A DNA stretch of 31,088 nucleotides, taken from contig FMBT01000640.1 in the NCBI GenBank assembly GCA_900095095.1, positions 1 through 31,088 on the forward strand. Reading direction: 5' to 3'. The notes beneath the pieces are model-generated. The model was not told the origin of the DNA and did no database searches. It saw nothing but the letters and a program-made list of their open reading frames with translations. This stretch comes from Fragilariopsis cylindrus CCMP1102 (taxonomy: Eukaryota; Bacillariophyta; Bacillariophyceae; Bacillariales; Bacillariaceae). This document shows, one piece after another, positions 17,291 to 25,453 of this stretch; position 1 is the first letter of the stretch; the number at the start of each line of letters is the position of its first letter. Made by a program: the position numbers and the translations under genes.

Positions 17291-18740
17291 ATGCATCTCT
17301 TACGTTTACGATCTTTTCTTTTCGCGAATTCACCTCATCGGTTGTATCATTAATGCAATTAATATTGATATCGCAATCTGCTACTGCCGTTGACGTTGAC
17401 GTTGATGCTGATGGCAAGGACGATAAAAGTTTATGTAACATATCAGGTTCTCTCCGTAACAGAAAATACACACCGTCTAAATGAACAGTCTCATCAATAG
17501 CTGCAGATAATAATGCATCCGCACTATTAATTGGTGTGCTGCTTGAATATCGTACAAGAGTATCCTCTATACTCTTCTTCACTTTTTCGCCACCAAATTT
17601 ATTACAAGCATATTGGAATGTTGTCAACAACCACAAAGAGTTCGGTTTGTGGAACAGGAAACTAATTCCTTTCTTCTTGGGAAAATAACGAATTCCGTAT
17701 TCGAATAAGACTTGGAATCCTTGGATGGAACCAACCAAGTCGAGTGGTAATTGTCCGAATCTATCAGCTTGTGTCAATGCATTTGGATCCCATTCGACCA
17801 AGAACCTAAGCCTCTTTTCTGTAGAGTAATCTTCGCCGCGCACTCCGCACAAGTAGTGCAATAGGTTATACCTTTGAATATCTTCTTTCTTTAGAAGACC
17901 CAATTTTCTTAATTGTATCAAAACTTGTAGATATTTATCATCAATAGCTCTATATTTTCCTCCCAAATTTTTCAAAGTCTCGCTAGGAAGCATGAGGAGA
18001 TGTAAAACATAATCGCCATCTCTATCTAGACATAATAATCCTCCCCTCTTGTCTTCCTCAAATGAGTCGAATTCAATTGCTAGTCTAGCTACGATAGGGA
18101 TGAACGATACAGTCTTCACGTTGCATTGCCAAATGCCATCATCGTTGTGTGCATCATTTGCAACTGCGAGTTCTTGAATTGGATAGTAAAGAATTCCTTC
18201 AGGAAAAAAAGGTTTTCCTCTTGATAATACTTCAGGGAAGAACCGTATAGCAGTCTCTACTTCGTCTTCTGTATCACGATCACTATCTAAACCAACATAA
18301 ATATCAGCTTCATCAAGTTCATTTTCAAAAAACATATCATGGATATCATCCTCTAATTTTACAAGGAATTCCTCAATCAATACATTAATTTTTTTTCTGT
18401 TCCGTAAAGGAAATTTTCCCTTCCTTGCAAGGACTGAATCTATCTTAAGATGTCTTTGCTTAGTAGCGGCAGCAGCAATAGCAGCAGCGGCGTATCCAAA
18501 TTTTTCAAGGAATTCCTTAATCAATCCATCAATTTTTTTTCTGTTCCGGAAAGGAAATTTCTCTTTTCTTTCAAGGACCGAATCTATCTTCAAATGTCTT
18601 TGCTTAGTTTCGGCAGCAGCAGCAGCAGCAGCAGCAGCGGCAATAGCAGCAGCAGCATCGATGTTTTCCTGTTCATCAGCTTGCGCTTCTTGCTGCTGCT
18701 CATCGTCTTCGTTATTATCAATATTGGGATGATCGTCCAT
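17289..18740 (-). CDS. Ankyrin-like protein of an expanded diatom family (483 aa), intact
   Basis: ATG 18740. The order is an acidic/Gln-rich N-terminus, a poly-Ala tract, then two copies of a ~48-residue module (KQRHLKIDSVLERK, RNRKKIDGLIKEFLEKF and its second copy; 144-bp period in DNA), an acidic segment, SFIPIVARLAIEF, and ankyrin-like helices: GGLLCLDRDGDYVLHLLM, YLQVLIQLRKLGLLKKEDIQ, LRFLVEWDPNALTQADRFGQ, LPLDLVGSIQGFQVLFEYGI, then FQYACNKFGGEKV and VYFLLRREPDMLHKLLSS. A basic tail (NSRKEK) ends it. The family pattern is one I associate with large multicopy sets in Fragilariopsis-type diatoms; function unknown, presumably protein binding. No signal peptide or membrane segment. Paralogue of the broken copy at 1057-2326, on the same strand. 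Confidence 0.78.
   Translation of the reverse strand: MDDHPNIDNNEDDEQQQEAQADEQENIDAAAAIAAAAAAAAAAETKQRHLKIDSVLERKEKFPFRNRKKIDGLIKEFLEKFGYAAAAIAAAATKQRHLKIDSVLARKGKFPLRNRKKINVLIEEFLVKLEDDIHDMFFENELDEADIYVGLDSDRDTEDEVETAIRFFPEVLSRGKPFFPEGILYYPIQELAVANDAHNDDGIWQCNVKTVSFIPIVARLAIEFDSFEEDKRGGLLCLDRDGDYVLHLLMLPSETLKNLGGKYRAIDDKYLQVLIQLRKLGLLKKEDIQRYNLLHYLCGVRGEDYSTEKRLRFLVEWDPNALTQADRFGQLPLDLVGSIQGFQVLFEYGIRYFPKKKGISFLFHKPNSLWLLTTFQYACNKFGGEKVKKSIEDTLVRYSSSTPINSADALLSAAIDETVHLDGVYFLLRREPDMLHKLLSSLPSASTSTSTAVADCDININCINDTTDEVNSRKEKIVNVRDA
18363..18620 (-). repeat. 144-bp internal duplication in the ankyrin-like gene
   Basis: AAGGAATTCCT begins at 18363 and again at 18507. About 115 bp of each unit align closely, and the remainder is a poly-Ala-coding GCA/GCT tract. 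Confidence 0.85.
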
Positions 18741-19286
18741 AGCTCCTTATCTTCGTGCGTCGTGAGTTTTTGCTTCGTGCTATATTTGTGCTGCTATCGA
18801 TATGTAGTCGATGTCGATGTCGTCGTCGTCGTCGTTTAGTTGATATAATATAATATAATATGTCCCCATTACGGTGCGCCAGCTTTTTTAATTAAAAAAA
18901 TATTGATTCTAAAATGACGCGCCTGCACCGTTGTTTTCTCTTGTATTTGATGTTCATTCATAAATTTTATTATTTTAATAAAGCAATTGTAGTCTCATCA
19001 GATCTACATCATACAATCCAAAACAACTGTCGTCCTCGAACAACAAAGCATTCAAGTTACTAAGTTCAATCGACGAATATAAATCGAATTGAACTATAGT
19101 ACGAAACGAAACGAAACGAAACGAAACGAAACGAAACGAAAACAAACGAAACGAAAACAAACGAAACGAAAACAAACGAAACGAAAACAAACGAAACGAA
19201 AACAAACGAAACGAATATAAATCGAATTGAACTATAGTACGAAACGAAGCGAAACGAAAACAAAAAGAAGCAAAAGAAAAGCAAAT
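18741..19286. other. Divergent promoter region with pentanucleotide satellites
   Basis: Separates the minus-strand ankyrin-like gene from the plus-strand Ub-like/LRR gene. A GTCGATGTCGTCGTC tract lies at 18806-18837; AT-rich sequence with a short ACGGTGC/GCACCGT inverted repeat follows (about 18872-18943); then the (ACGAA) arrays listed separately. Confidence 0.6.
19074..19248 (+). repeat. Minisatellite: (ACGAA)8 plus five 15-bp units between two 37-bp direct repeats
   Basis: Eight ACGAA units (19101-19140) are followed by five perfect AACAAACGAAACGAA units (19141-19215). An identical 37-bp segment starting CGAATATAAATCG occurs at 19074-19110 and 19212-19248 (138-bp offset). The array ends ~40 bp before the start codon of the next gene. 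Confidence 0.92.
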
Positions 19287-21047
19287 ATGGCATTGTGGTT
19301 CTTAAAAAAGAAAAGCAAATATGACATCGTGGTATACTTAACTGGTGATCAAGTTACTACATTAAAATCATTAAATATCAAAATAAAAGATGTAAATGGT
19401 GATCAAGTTACTAAATTAAAATTTTATAATGGATCATTAAATATCAAAATAAAAGATTTAAAGTTAGAAATACAAAATTCCACAGTAGGATTAGTATTGG
19501 AATTAGATGCAGTACGACAATGTCTTGTCTATAATGGACTTATGTTAGATGATAATGAAAGAACATTAGGTGATTATGGTATTGTCAAACAATCGACATT
19601 ATCCTTAATTTTAATTAGTAGTGCTAGTGCTAGTGCTAACGCAGACGCAGAACGGCGTCGGATTGTGGAACAATGTATGCCTTATGTTCCTAATATCATT
19701 ATGAATAATGAAGAATGGTACAATTTGATGAATGTGCTGTATGAAGTTGGAATATTATCGAAGTATTTAGCAGATCTTGATATCTTAAACTTCTTCTCTC
19801 GAGGAACGACGACGATTGATTATGAAAACGTAGAGGTGGAATTCAAAAAGTATTTTGATATCAATAATAGTGAGGATTACATCAAGATAGATCCCAACAC
19901 ACGCAGGATCACATTTTTAGGTCTTAATATGATCTATGATGTTGCCAATAATAATAGAGTACCATCAATCATTGATCAATTTCAAAGTCTTGAAAGTATT
20001 GATCTTATGAATTGTGGGTTACTTACCATGGAACTTGGTAATCTACCTCTACTCGAAACGATTTTTATTTTTAAATGTACTAGTACTATGTTTGAAAATG
20101 TTCCAGAAGGACTTCAACTTTCTTCAATCAAGGAAGTGAATATTCATTCTGCTTCAAGTACAACATTTGAGTCTAACTTGTCGTCATTTCTAAAGATATT
20201 TTCAAATACACTAGAAGTATTGAAATTTGCTAATATGACACGAGAAGACACAGATGAAATTCTTCATGTTCTTCAGAATGATGATTTATGTTTCAAACAT
20301 AGCCTAACTACAATCAAGATGAGATTTTGCACATTAAATGAAGACGATTTGAAACGATTGTTATTTGAAGTACGAGAACGGTTCCCTAATCTTCATACAC
20401 TTGATATTAGTTGTAACAACATTGAAAGTCTTTGTGGTATTGGTGATAGAATCAAACAGGTTCCATTTATACCTAATAACAAACTTCGAAAACTGATTTT
20501 TAGTAATAATCCGATTTTCGAGCATGTACAGTACTGTGGTTGCTCTACTTGTACTGTATTTGGGAATGGTAACTTAAATGGCGGTCCGGCGGACCCCATG
20601 GAAATAGAGGCATTGGTTACTCTTCTTAAATTTTTTGATGGAATTACGACCCTTGGCGCATATGCGTTTTATAATCAGAAATACGAACCAAAAATCGAGT
20701 ATAAGTTTAGCATCAATCTAGCTGGAAGGAAGGAGCTTATGGATAAACCAATTATGAATCGTGCATTATGGCCTCTAATACTGGAGAGGGCTTACAATAA
20801 TTCCTCAGAAATCTACACGATTGTTAGGAATGGTAGAGATACTGTTAGTATCAACCAAGAAGTGGAGAGTAAAAAGTGTGCATCAGGACTTTTCTACCTG
20901 GTCAAACACTTCTACGCGCCGGTTATGATAGAAGATCGTGGTGGTAGTAGTACTAGTACTACTACTACTACCACTACTAATATTACAAATGATAATTCTA
21001 ATGAAGGCAGTAACATCAATAACAACAACACCACACGTAATGAATGA
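19287..21047 (+). CDS. Ubiquitin-like domain plus leucine-rich-repeat protein
   Basis: I place the start at ATG 19287 (MALWFLKKKSKYD); the frame is open further upstream only through satellite DNA without an ATG. Residues ~50-115 resemble ubiquitin: NIKIKDLKLEI, then RQCLVYNGLMLDDNERTLGD and YGIVKQSTLSLIL, matching the ubiquitin order Q-L-I-F-x-G-x-x-L-x-D-x-x-T-L-x-D-Y-x-I-x-x-x-S-T-L. No C-terminal Gly-Gly follows, so it is a fused Ub-like domain and not a conjugatable tag. Residues ~220-400 carry LRR-like units (FQSLESIDLMNCGLL, NLPLLETIFIFKC, FPNLHTLDISCNNIES, NNKLRKLIFSNNP). The C-terminus is Ser/Thr/Asn low complexity. With the F-box-like and ankyrin-like neighbours it fits a group of fast-evolving, possibly ubiquitin-linked families; this role is inference. 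Confidence 0.72.
   Translation: MALWFLKKKSKYDIVVYLTGDQVTTLKSLNIKIKDVNGDQVTKLKFYNGSLNIKIKDLKLEIQNSTVGLVLELDAVRQCLVYNGLMLDDNERTLGDYGIVKQSTLSLILISSASASANADAERRRIVEQCMPYVPNIIMNNEEWYNLMNVLYEVGILSKYLADLDILNFFSRGTTTIDYENVEVEFKKYFDINNSEDYIKIDPNTRRITFLGLNMIYDVANNNRVPSIIDQFQSLESIDLMNCGLLTMELGNLPLLETIFIFKCTSTMFENVPEGLQLSSIKEVNIHSASSTTFESNLSSFLKIFSNTLEVLKFANMTREDTDEILHVLQNDDLCFKHSLTTIKMRFCTLNEDDLKRLLFEVRERFPNLHTLDISCNNIESLCGIGDRIKQVPFIPNNKLRKLIFSNNPIFEHVQYCGCSTCTVFGNGNLNGGPADPMEIEALVTLLKFFDGITTLGAYAFYNQKYEPKIEYKFSINLAGRKELMDKPIMNRALWPLILERAYNNSSEIYTIVRNGRDTVSINQEVESKKCASGLFYLVKHFYAPVMIEDRGGSSTSTTTTTTTNITNDNSNEGSNINNNNTTRNE
19343..19462 (+). repeat. In-frame duplication at the 5' end of the Ub-like gene
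   Basis: TGGTGATCAAGTTACTA starts at 19343 and 19397 (54 bp, 18 codons), and TCATTAAATATCAAAATAAA at 19368 and 19434; a 12-bp insert lies in the second copy. It duplicates the first beta-strand region (GDQVT...SLNIKIKD). Confidence 0.9.
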
Positions 21048-21471
21048 GAAGAGAAACGGAAGCGCAAATAGATATTCTAAGTGAGATAGTCGATGACAAC
21101 GAAGAAGCAAAAGCGTATATTACGGGGATGGAATCGATCCGATCTGTATATTGTGGGGAGGAGCCGCAACGATCGATCGAACTAATATAGTACGGGGAGC
21201 AATGGGTGGAAGCAACGAACGGATCAGATCTATATTACGGGGAATGGGAAGGAGTCGCAACGATTCGAACGAACTAATGTCTTACGGATATTTTGAGTAT
21301 TAGAAGAGATATACTGTTTTTTAGAAAGGTTATTTTATCTTTTATATATTTTATTTTGGTTTTGTTTAACGCTATGCATAGGCGGTCGATGTGATATTGA
21401 TACAATAGACAACAATCCAGCAAAAAGACACAAATGAATGGAAACAAAAAAAAAAACACTTGCCTGCACAC
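21048..21471. other. 3' flank of the Ub-like/LRR gene
   Basis: Contains an imperfect tandem repeat (21131-21288), then AT-rich DNA with TTTTATATATTTTATTTTGG near 21340. The minus-strand frame at 21274-21471 is hydrophobic noise in T-rich DNA. Confidence 0.5.
21131..21288 (+). repeat. Imperfect tandem repeat, two ~75-80-bp units
   Basis: GATCCGATCTGTATATTG followed by AGCCGCAACGAT and CGAACTAATATAGTACGG recurs, with changes, as GGATCAGATCTATATTAC, AGTCGCAACGAT and CGAACTAATGTCTTACGG. Confidence 0.75.
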
Positions 21472-21654
21472 TTACTTTTGAATCGTTCTATCTCTCCATT
21501 GCCGAGCTCTCGCATTTGCCACCATACGTAGCTTTTTCTTCGTTGACAAACGATGAGAATTGGACTTTGACTTCGACTTAGACGAAGGAAAGGACTGCTG
21601 ACTAGAGGAATTATTGCGACTTATTCGACGGTAATTCTTCCATAAATCATTCAT
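21472..21654 (-). CDS. Doubtful small basic ORF (60 aa)
   Basis: From ATG 21654 (MNDLWKNYRRISRNN) a 60-residue Ser/Lys/Arg-rich frame runs to 21472. No domain, membrane segment or family is recognised. It could be an exon of a spliced minus-strand gene or a chance frame. Confidence 0.2.
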   Translation of the reverse strand: MNDLWKNYRRISRNNSSSQQSFPSSKSKSKSNSHRLSTKKKLRMVANARARQWRDRTIQK

Positions 21655-22003
21655 TCCTTCTATGTTTGACGAATTGTTTTTTTGCGACCGCAAATAAACC
21701 GCACGTACCGTCTCCGATATTTACTGTTTCCACCAAAACCGGTTCCCGGTGGATGATTCCCGAATTCAATTAATCCTACAATCCTACAATCCTACACGCG
21801 CAGAAAAAAATAACAAATAATAAGTGCTATGTTAGCTTTATTTCTAAATGGAATCTTACTTTTCCCCTCTTGAATAAATATAATAAAATTAAACAAAATG
21901 CACGCCCCAAACCCCAAACCCAAAAATTATTTTGAAAAATATTTCGAGATGGGAAAATCACCTCAAGATTATTAAGACAATGGCTGAGAGGTTCAGGACT
22001 GGC

Positions 22004-22123
22004 CAGCCATCCGTATGAAATCGAAATCAATCATCAATCAATCATCAAATCAAAAGAACGCGTAGCGTACTGATGCATCAGATCTGATTGATTCCATCTC
22101 TCAAAATCATGAAATCATGCCAT
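22004..22123 (+). repeat. Dispersed ~100-bp repeat, copy B
   Basis: Same orientation as copy A at 17196. It has extra short insertions (for example CGCGTAGCG and GATT) relative to A. Confidence 0.75.
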
Positions 22124-22241
22124 CATGCCATCATTCCATCATTCCATTTTATATTGATAGACCAATAGCTCACTAGCCATAGTAGAGCAATCAATTATTA
22201 GTTCATTGACATGTTTACCCGACATCAGCCAAATAACAGTG

Positions 22242-22250
22242 TATAAAAAG
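22242..22250 (+). promoter_or_regulatory. TATA-like box
   Basis: TATAAAAAG about 90 bp before ATG 22341. Assigned by consensus and position only. Confidence 0.3.
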
Positions 22251-22297
22251 AAACAAAAGTATATAATCTGAGCTAGCTCTGCCCCTAGTCCTAGCTC

Positions 22298-22340
22298 GAG
22301 AGAGAGAGAAAGAAAGAAAGAAAGAAAGAAAGACAGACAG
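22298..22340 (+). repeat. Purine microsatellite (GA)n(GAAA)n(GACA)n abutting the start codon
   Basis: An uninterrupted purine-rich tract that ends at the base before ATG 22341, hence part of the transcript leader. Confidence 0.9.
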
Positions 22341-23759
22341 ATGATACTATTGGATCAATCATCGGCACACTCTCGACGACTATTATTGTGGTTATTGCTG
22401 TTATTTGCCATCGCCTATTCATATTCTGTTGCGTCCTTTCAGATTGCGAAGAATAATAGAAGGAGTCATGTAAGAAGCCGCCATCCTAATAATCATTGTT
22501 GTTCTTTTCGTCCTCGTCGTCGGGATTATAATGGGATAGTCCTACTGCCGTCGTCAGCGACTCTAGTATCCGTATCGTCGCTATCGTCGGGGGACAGCTA
22601 TAACAATAATAATAATAATAGTAATAACAGAAAGTCGACAAAGCTTTTTGATTCGAAAATTTTAGCACTAGATGAAGTTGAAGAAGGCAACGAGGATGAC
22701 GACGAAAATAGTAATAACAACGACAATTTTGTGTTTATTTGGGAAGATAGTGGTTTTGAATATAATGACGAATACAACTTCAATGAGGATGATTTTGATG
22801 GATACAATGATGGAGAAGATGTCATTGTGAAGTGGCGACGTTTTCTTCCTTCGAATTCGAATACTAAGGACCACAACAACCACAACAGTAACAGCAACAA
22901 CGACAGCAACAACAACAACGATGTTAAGCTGGATAATGACTGCATTGATGATTCCGATAATAATAATAGTATCATTGATCCCACTGCTGTGACTGCTATT
23001 ACAAAAAAAACCATGAATTGGTGTAATGAATTTGTCATGAAACTGGAGTTATGTCCCTTTGCCAAAGCTAGTTTACAAACGAAGGGTGCGATACGATTCT
23101 TTTTAGTTCCACCGATGATAATTATACCACCAGTATCACCACCAACAACAGCGTCGTCAGCGTCGTTGTCGTCGTCGTCACAGTCAGTAGTATCCACCAC
23201 ACAACTACAATTAGAAGAAGAATATAGAAATAGAAGAATAGTCGATGATGTTGCGAAGAGGTTTCAAACTGAAATACTTAGTGATAGCGAAGATAATAGT
23301 AGCAAACCTGGAGTAGCAAACGACATGTTGGAACGAGCCGCTATTTATTTTGTGATCTTTCTATCGAATGATGACAACAATAATAGTGATCATGAAAGAA
23401 CAACAACAACCACATCCTCCTTTATTGATTTTCTCGATTGGTTTAATGATCTAGAAGATAATTGGTCCGAAGACTGTGACGATGTTATCATTGCACCCTT
23501 TCATCCGGATTGGCAATTTGAATTTGATACACGTGACGAATATGCTTTGAATTATGAAAAACGATCCCCGTATCCATTAATTTCAATTGTCTCTACCAAT
23601 GTAGTCGAAAAGGCAGGTGAAGCTGTAACAGAATTAATCGGTGACAATAATCGTGAAATTTTATTATCGATTGAAAAAAATGAAGAACAGGAAGGTAGTG
23701 AAGGTAGTGGTGGTGGTGGTGCGGTGGCTAAATTATGGCAATCCTCTATCGATAGTTGA
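22341..23759 (+). CDS. DUF1415 family protein with secretory/organelle presequence
   Basis: 472 residues. The N-terminus has RR, then a 15-residue hydrophobic core (LLLWLLLLFAIAYSY) and SVASFQIA, a signal peptide followed by Arg/Ser-rich sequence that could be a transit peptide; the A|F rule for plastids is not strictly met (A-S-F). After Asn/Asp-rich linkers, the C-terminal half matches the bacterial DUF1415 pattern (PF07209): WCNEFVMKLELCPFAKA (Cys238), GAIRFFLV, FIDFLDWFNDLED, then IIAPFHPDWQFEF (His388) and NYEKRSPYPLISIV. The family's biochemical role is not known to me; the conserved Cys, the FHP and the RSPYP motifs suggest a catalytic or metal site. Eukaryotic copies with a presequence suggest organelle targeting and a bacterial origin (inference). 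Long Asn tracts inflate the length to about 2.5 times that of bacterial members. Confidence 0.8.
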   Translation: MILLDQSSAHSRRLLLWLLLLFAIAYSYSVASFQIAKNNRRSHVRSRHPNNHCCSFRPRRRDYNGIVLLPSSATLVSVSSLSSGDSYNNNNNNSNNRKSTKLFDSKILALDEVEEGNEDDDENSNNNDNFVFIWEDSGFEYNDEYNFNEDDFDGYNDGEDVIVKWRRFLPSNSNTKDHNNHNSNSNNDSNNNNDVKLDNDCIDDSDNNNSIIDPTAVTAITKKTMNWCNEFVMKLELCPFAKASLQTKGAIRFFLVPPMIIIPPVSPPTTASSASLSSSSQSVVSTTQLQLEEEYRNRRIVDDVAKRFQTEILSDSEDNSSKPGVANDMLERAAIYFVIFLSNDDNNNSDHERTTTTTSSFIDFLDWFNDLEDNWSEDCDDVIIAPFHPDWQFEFDTRDEYALNYEKRSPYPLISIVSTNVVEKAGEAVTELIGDNNREILLSIEKNEEQEGSEGSGGGGAVAKLWQSSIDS

Positions 23760-23966
23760 TGTTGATGTTACTGATGTTGATACTGATGATGATGCACCAT
23801 TATCAAGTTACAAAAATTGTACGTTCCTCTTCTCTCGTTACAACAAGAAGATAAAAGAGAAATACTTTGTGCTGGTATAATCGCCCACCGCCATATTGTA
23901 CATCAGATAAAATTAAGATAAATAATCTATACACAAATCTGGAAAAAGCCGAAAAACTCTTATATC

Positions 23967-24770
23967 TCAAACTAGTAAACGACTTTTAATGGGTTCGTCA
24001 ATATCTTGTTTATCACCGCCACCAGGAGCTTGATGACGAATCATTTCTTGTTGGAAAATAGAAAAAATGATACACCGTACTGCTCTTGTGGATAAATCTG
24101 CCGTCATGGATGGCATACCAAGATTTTCTTCACGGGAGGCCATTTCTGGTAGTGCGGGGAGGTGTACGAAACCAGCGGGCAGAATACTACTAACGTTTTG
24201 GTGTTCTTGTTGTAGGTAATGGAGAATTCCATACATCAGGTGATTACACAGTAATGTTCCCGCATCACCCGAAATATCGGCTGGTACTCCCGCCGCACGA
24301 AGATTCTTCACGATCCTGCGTAGTGGTAAAGAGGAAAAATAAGCGGCAGGTCCACCTGTCACACTGGGAGTGCCCTGAGGTGCATATCCCGCTTCGTCCG
24401 ATAGTCCATATCGAGTCAAATCATTATAGTTGATGGCGACCCTTTCGAGTGTGACCATCGACCGACCAGGATACTCTCCAATCATAATAATAGCATCCGG
24501 TGTAAATTTCGAAACGAATGATTTGGTTTCATGAATACATTTGTTAAATTCACAAGTCACCTGCTTCGTGATAATTTGGACTTTTACAACGCCGGTGTTG
24601 TTGCCTTCGTCTTTATTGTCGTCTCGATAGATGTTGTTGCCGCAGTTGTCAATTATTAGGATACCATTCTCATTGCACTCGTCTGCAAGATTTCGAATCA
24701 CCGACAAACTTGGATTGATCTTGGTCTTGCCATACGGGCCGAAGCCTGTCACTAAAACCTTAAATACCAT
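23967..24770 (-). CDS. Pyroglutamyl-peptidase I (peptidase family C15)
   Basis: 267 residues from ATG 24770. It removes N-terminal pyroglutamate from peptides; the family is cytosolic. GFGPYGKTKINPS near the N-terminus corresponds to the family's GFGPF...NPS loop. The catalytic triad is complete: Glu109 in TLERVAIN, Cys175 in GDAGTLLCNHLMYG, His203 in AGFVHLPALPE, with spacings of 66 and 28 residues, close to those of bacterial enzymes. An acidic/Asn insert at ~41-60 is the only unusual part, and a Gly/Asp/Lys tail ends it. No presequence, consistent with cytosol. It is convergent with the DUF1415 gene upstream, with ~200 bp between the stops, and divergent from the metallophosphoesterase gene. 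Confidence 0.93.
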   Translation of the reverse strand: MVFKVLVTGFGPYGKTKINPSLSVIRNLADECNENGILIIDNCGNNIYRDDNKDEGNNTGVVKVQIITKQVTCEFNKCIHETKSFVSKFTPDAIIMIGEYPGRSMVTLERVAINYNDLTRYGLSDEAGYAPQGTPSVTGGPAAYFSSLPLRRIVKNLRAAGVPADISGDAGTLLCNHLMYGILHYLQQEHQNVSSILPAGFVHLPALPEMASREENLGMPSMTADLSTRAVRCIIFSIFQQEMIRHQAPGGGDKQDIDEPIKSRLLV

Positions 24771-25453
24771 ATTATTTTCTTTCTGTGTATCAGTAATTCG
24801 TCTCTCTCTCTCTCTCGTTCTCTTTCTGTCGTCGTCGTCGTCGTTAAAGGTAAATAGATTGCTATATTTGCCGTCCTACTAGTACAATATTGTGAGACAA
24901 TTGTACATCGTGTCGTTGCATTTGATTGTTATTTTTCCAAGAAACTGGTGATACTATTAGTACTGTAGGTGAGCGAAAGGTGTCAACAAAAGTTGATGTG
25001 TATCTTTAAATTCGTCGTGAGCGAAGAAACCCAGTCGTGCATAGTAATCGAGTCTATGGGAAAATAAACACTAATCGTATTTTTTTAAATTTTCGAACGT
25101 TATTTAAACAGGAATCTGTTTGAATCTCTTTTTCTTTTCTCCACATCTTCTCTTTATTGTGCTTAGTGTACTTCTACCTCAGAAGTATTGGGCGGAAACT
25201 ATCATTTTTCAATCGACCATGACATGAAAATAGGAGTATTATATAACGTCCCAGACCGATGCTAAAGCAAGTTGTTTCCTACATATACTACAAGAGCCAA
25301 GACCGAACACAGCACGGCACAGTAGTGTGGTGATTAATTGCCTGGTAGCCCTACCTTAGTTTGAATACGGCGAACGGTCAGAATCGAATCGAATCTACTG
25401 TTAGGCGCCCAACAAAAAAGGAATCTCCAAGTTATATTTTACAATCATACATC
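24771..25453. other. Divergent promoter region, no gene
   Basis: Contains a CT/GTC microsatellite close to the peptidase ATG (24798-24846), T-rich DNA, and a TATA-like TATATAA at 25240-25246, ~210 bp before ATG 25454. The frame of the next gene is open upstream from 25361 but has no ATG there. No ORF starting with a signal peptide is visible. Confidence 0.55.

Larger units (their letters stand above)
21694..22340. other. Upstream region of the DUF1415 gene
   Basis: Holds copy B of the dispersed repeat (22004-22123), short ATCATTCC/ATCATGCC repeats after it, a TATA-like TATAAAAAG at 22242-22250, and a (GA)/(GAAA)/(GACA) tract at 22298-22340 that runs straight into the start codon. No gene is seen. 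Confidence 0.6.

Noticed and set aside
18450..18839. 129-codon plus-strand frame opposite the ankyrin-like gene
   Set aside because: It is the reverse of the poly-Ala and Lys-rich codons of a gene supported by its paralogue.
18975..19293. Phe/Ser/Val-rich minus frames over the ACGAA satellite
   Set aside because: Pure translation of the pentanucleotide array.
22598..23200. 200-codon minus-strand frame opposite the DUF1415 gene
   Set aside because: It is the reverse of Asn/Asp/Ser codon tracts (Leu/Val/Ser-rich translation) and overlaps a real gene.
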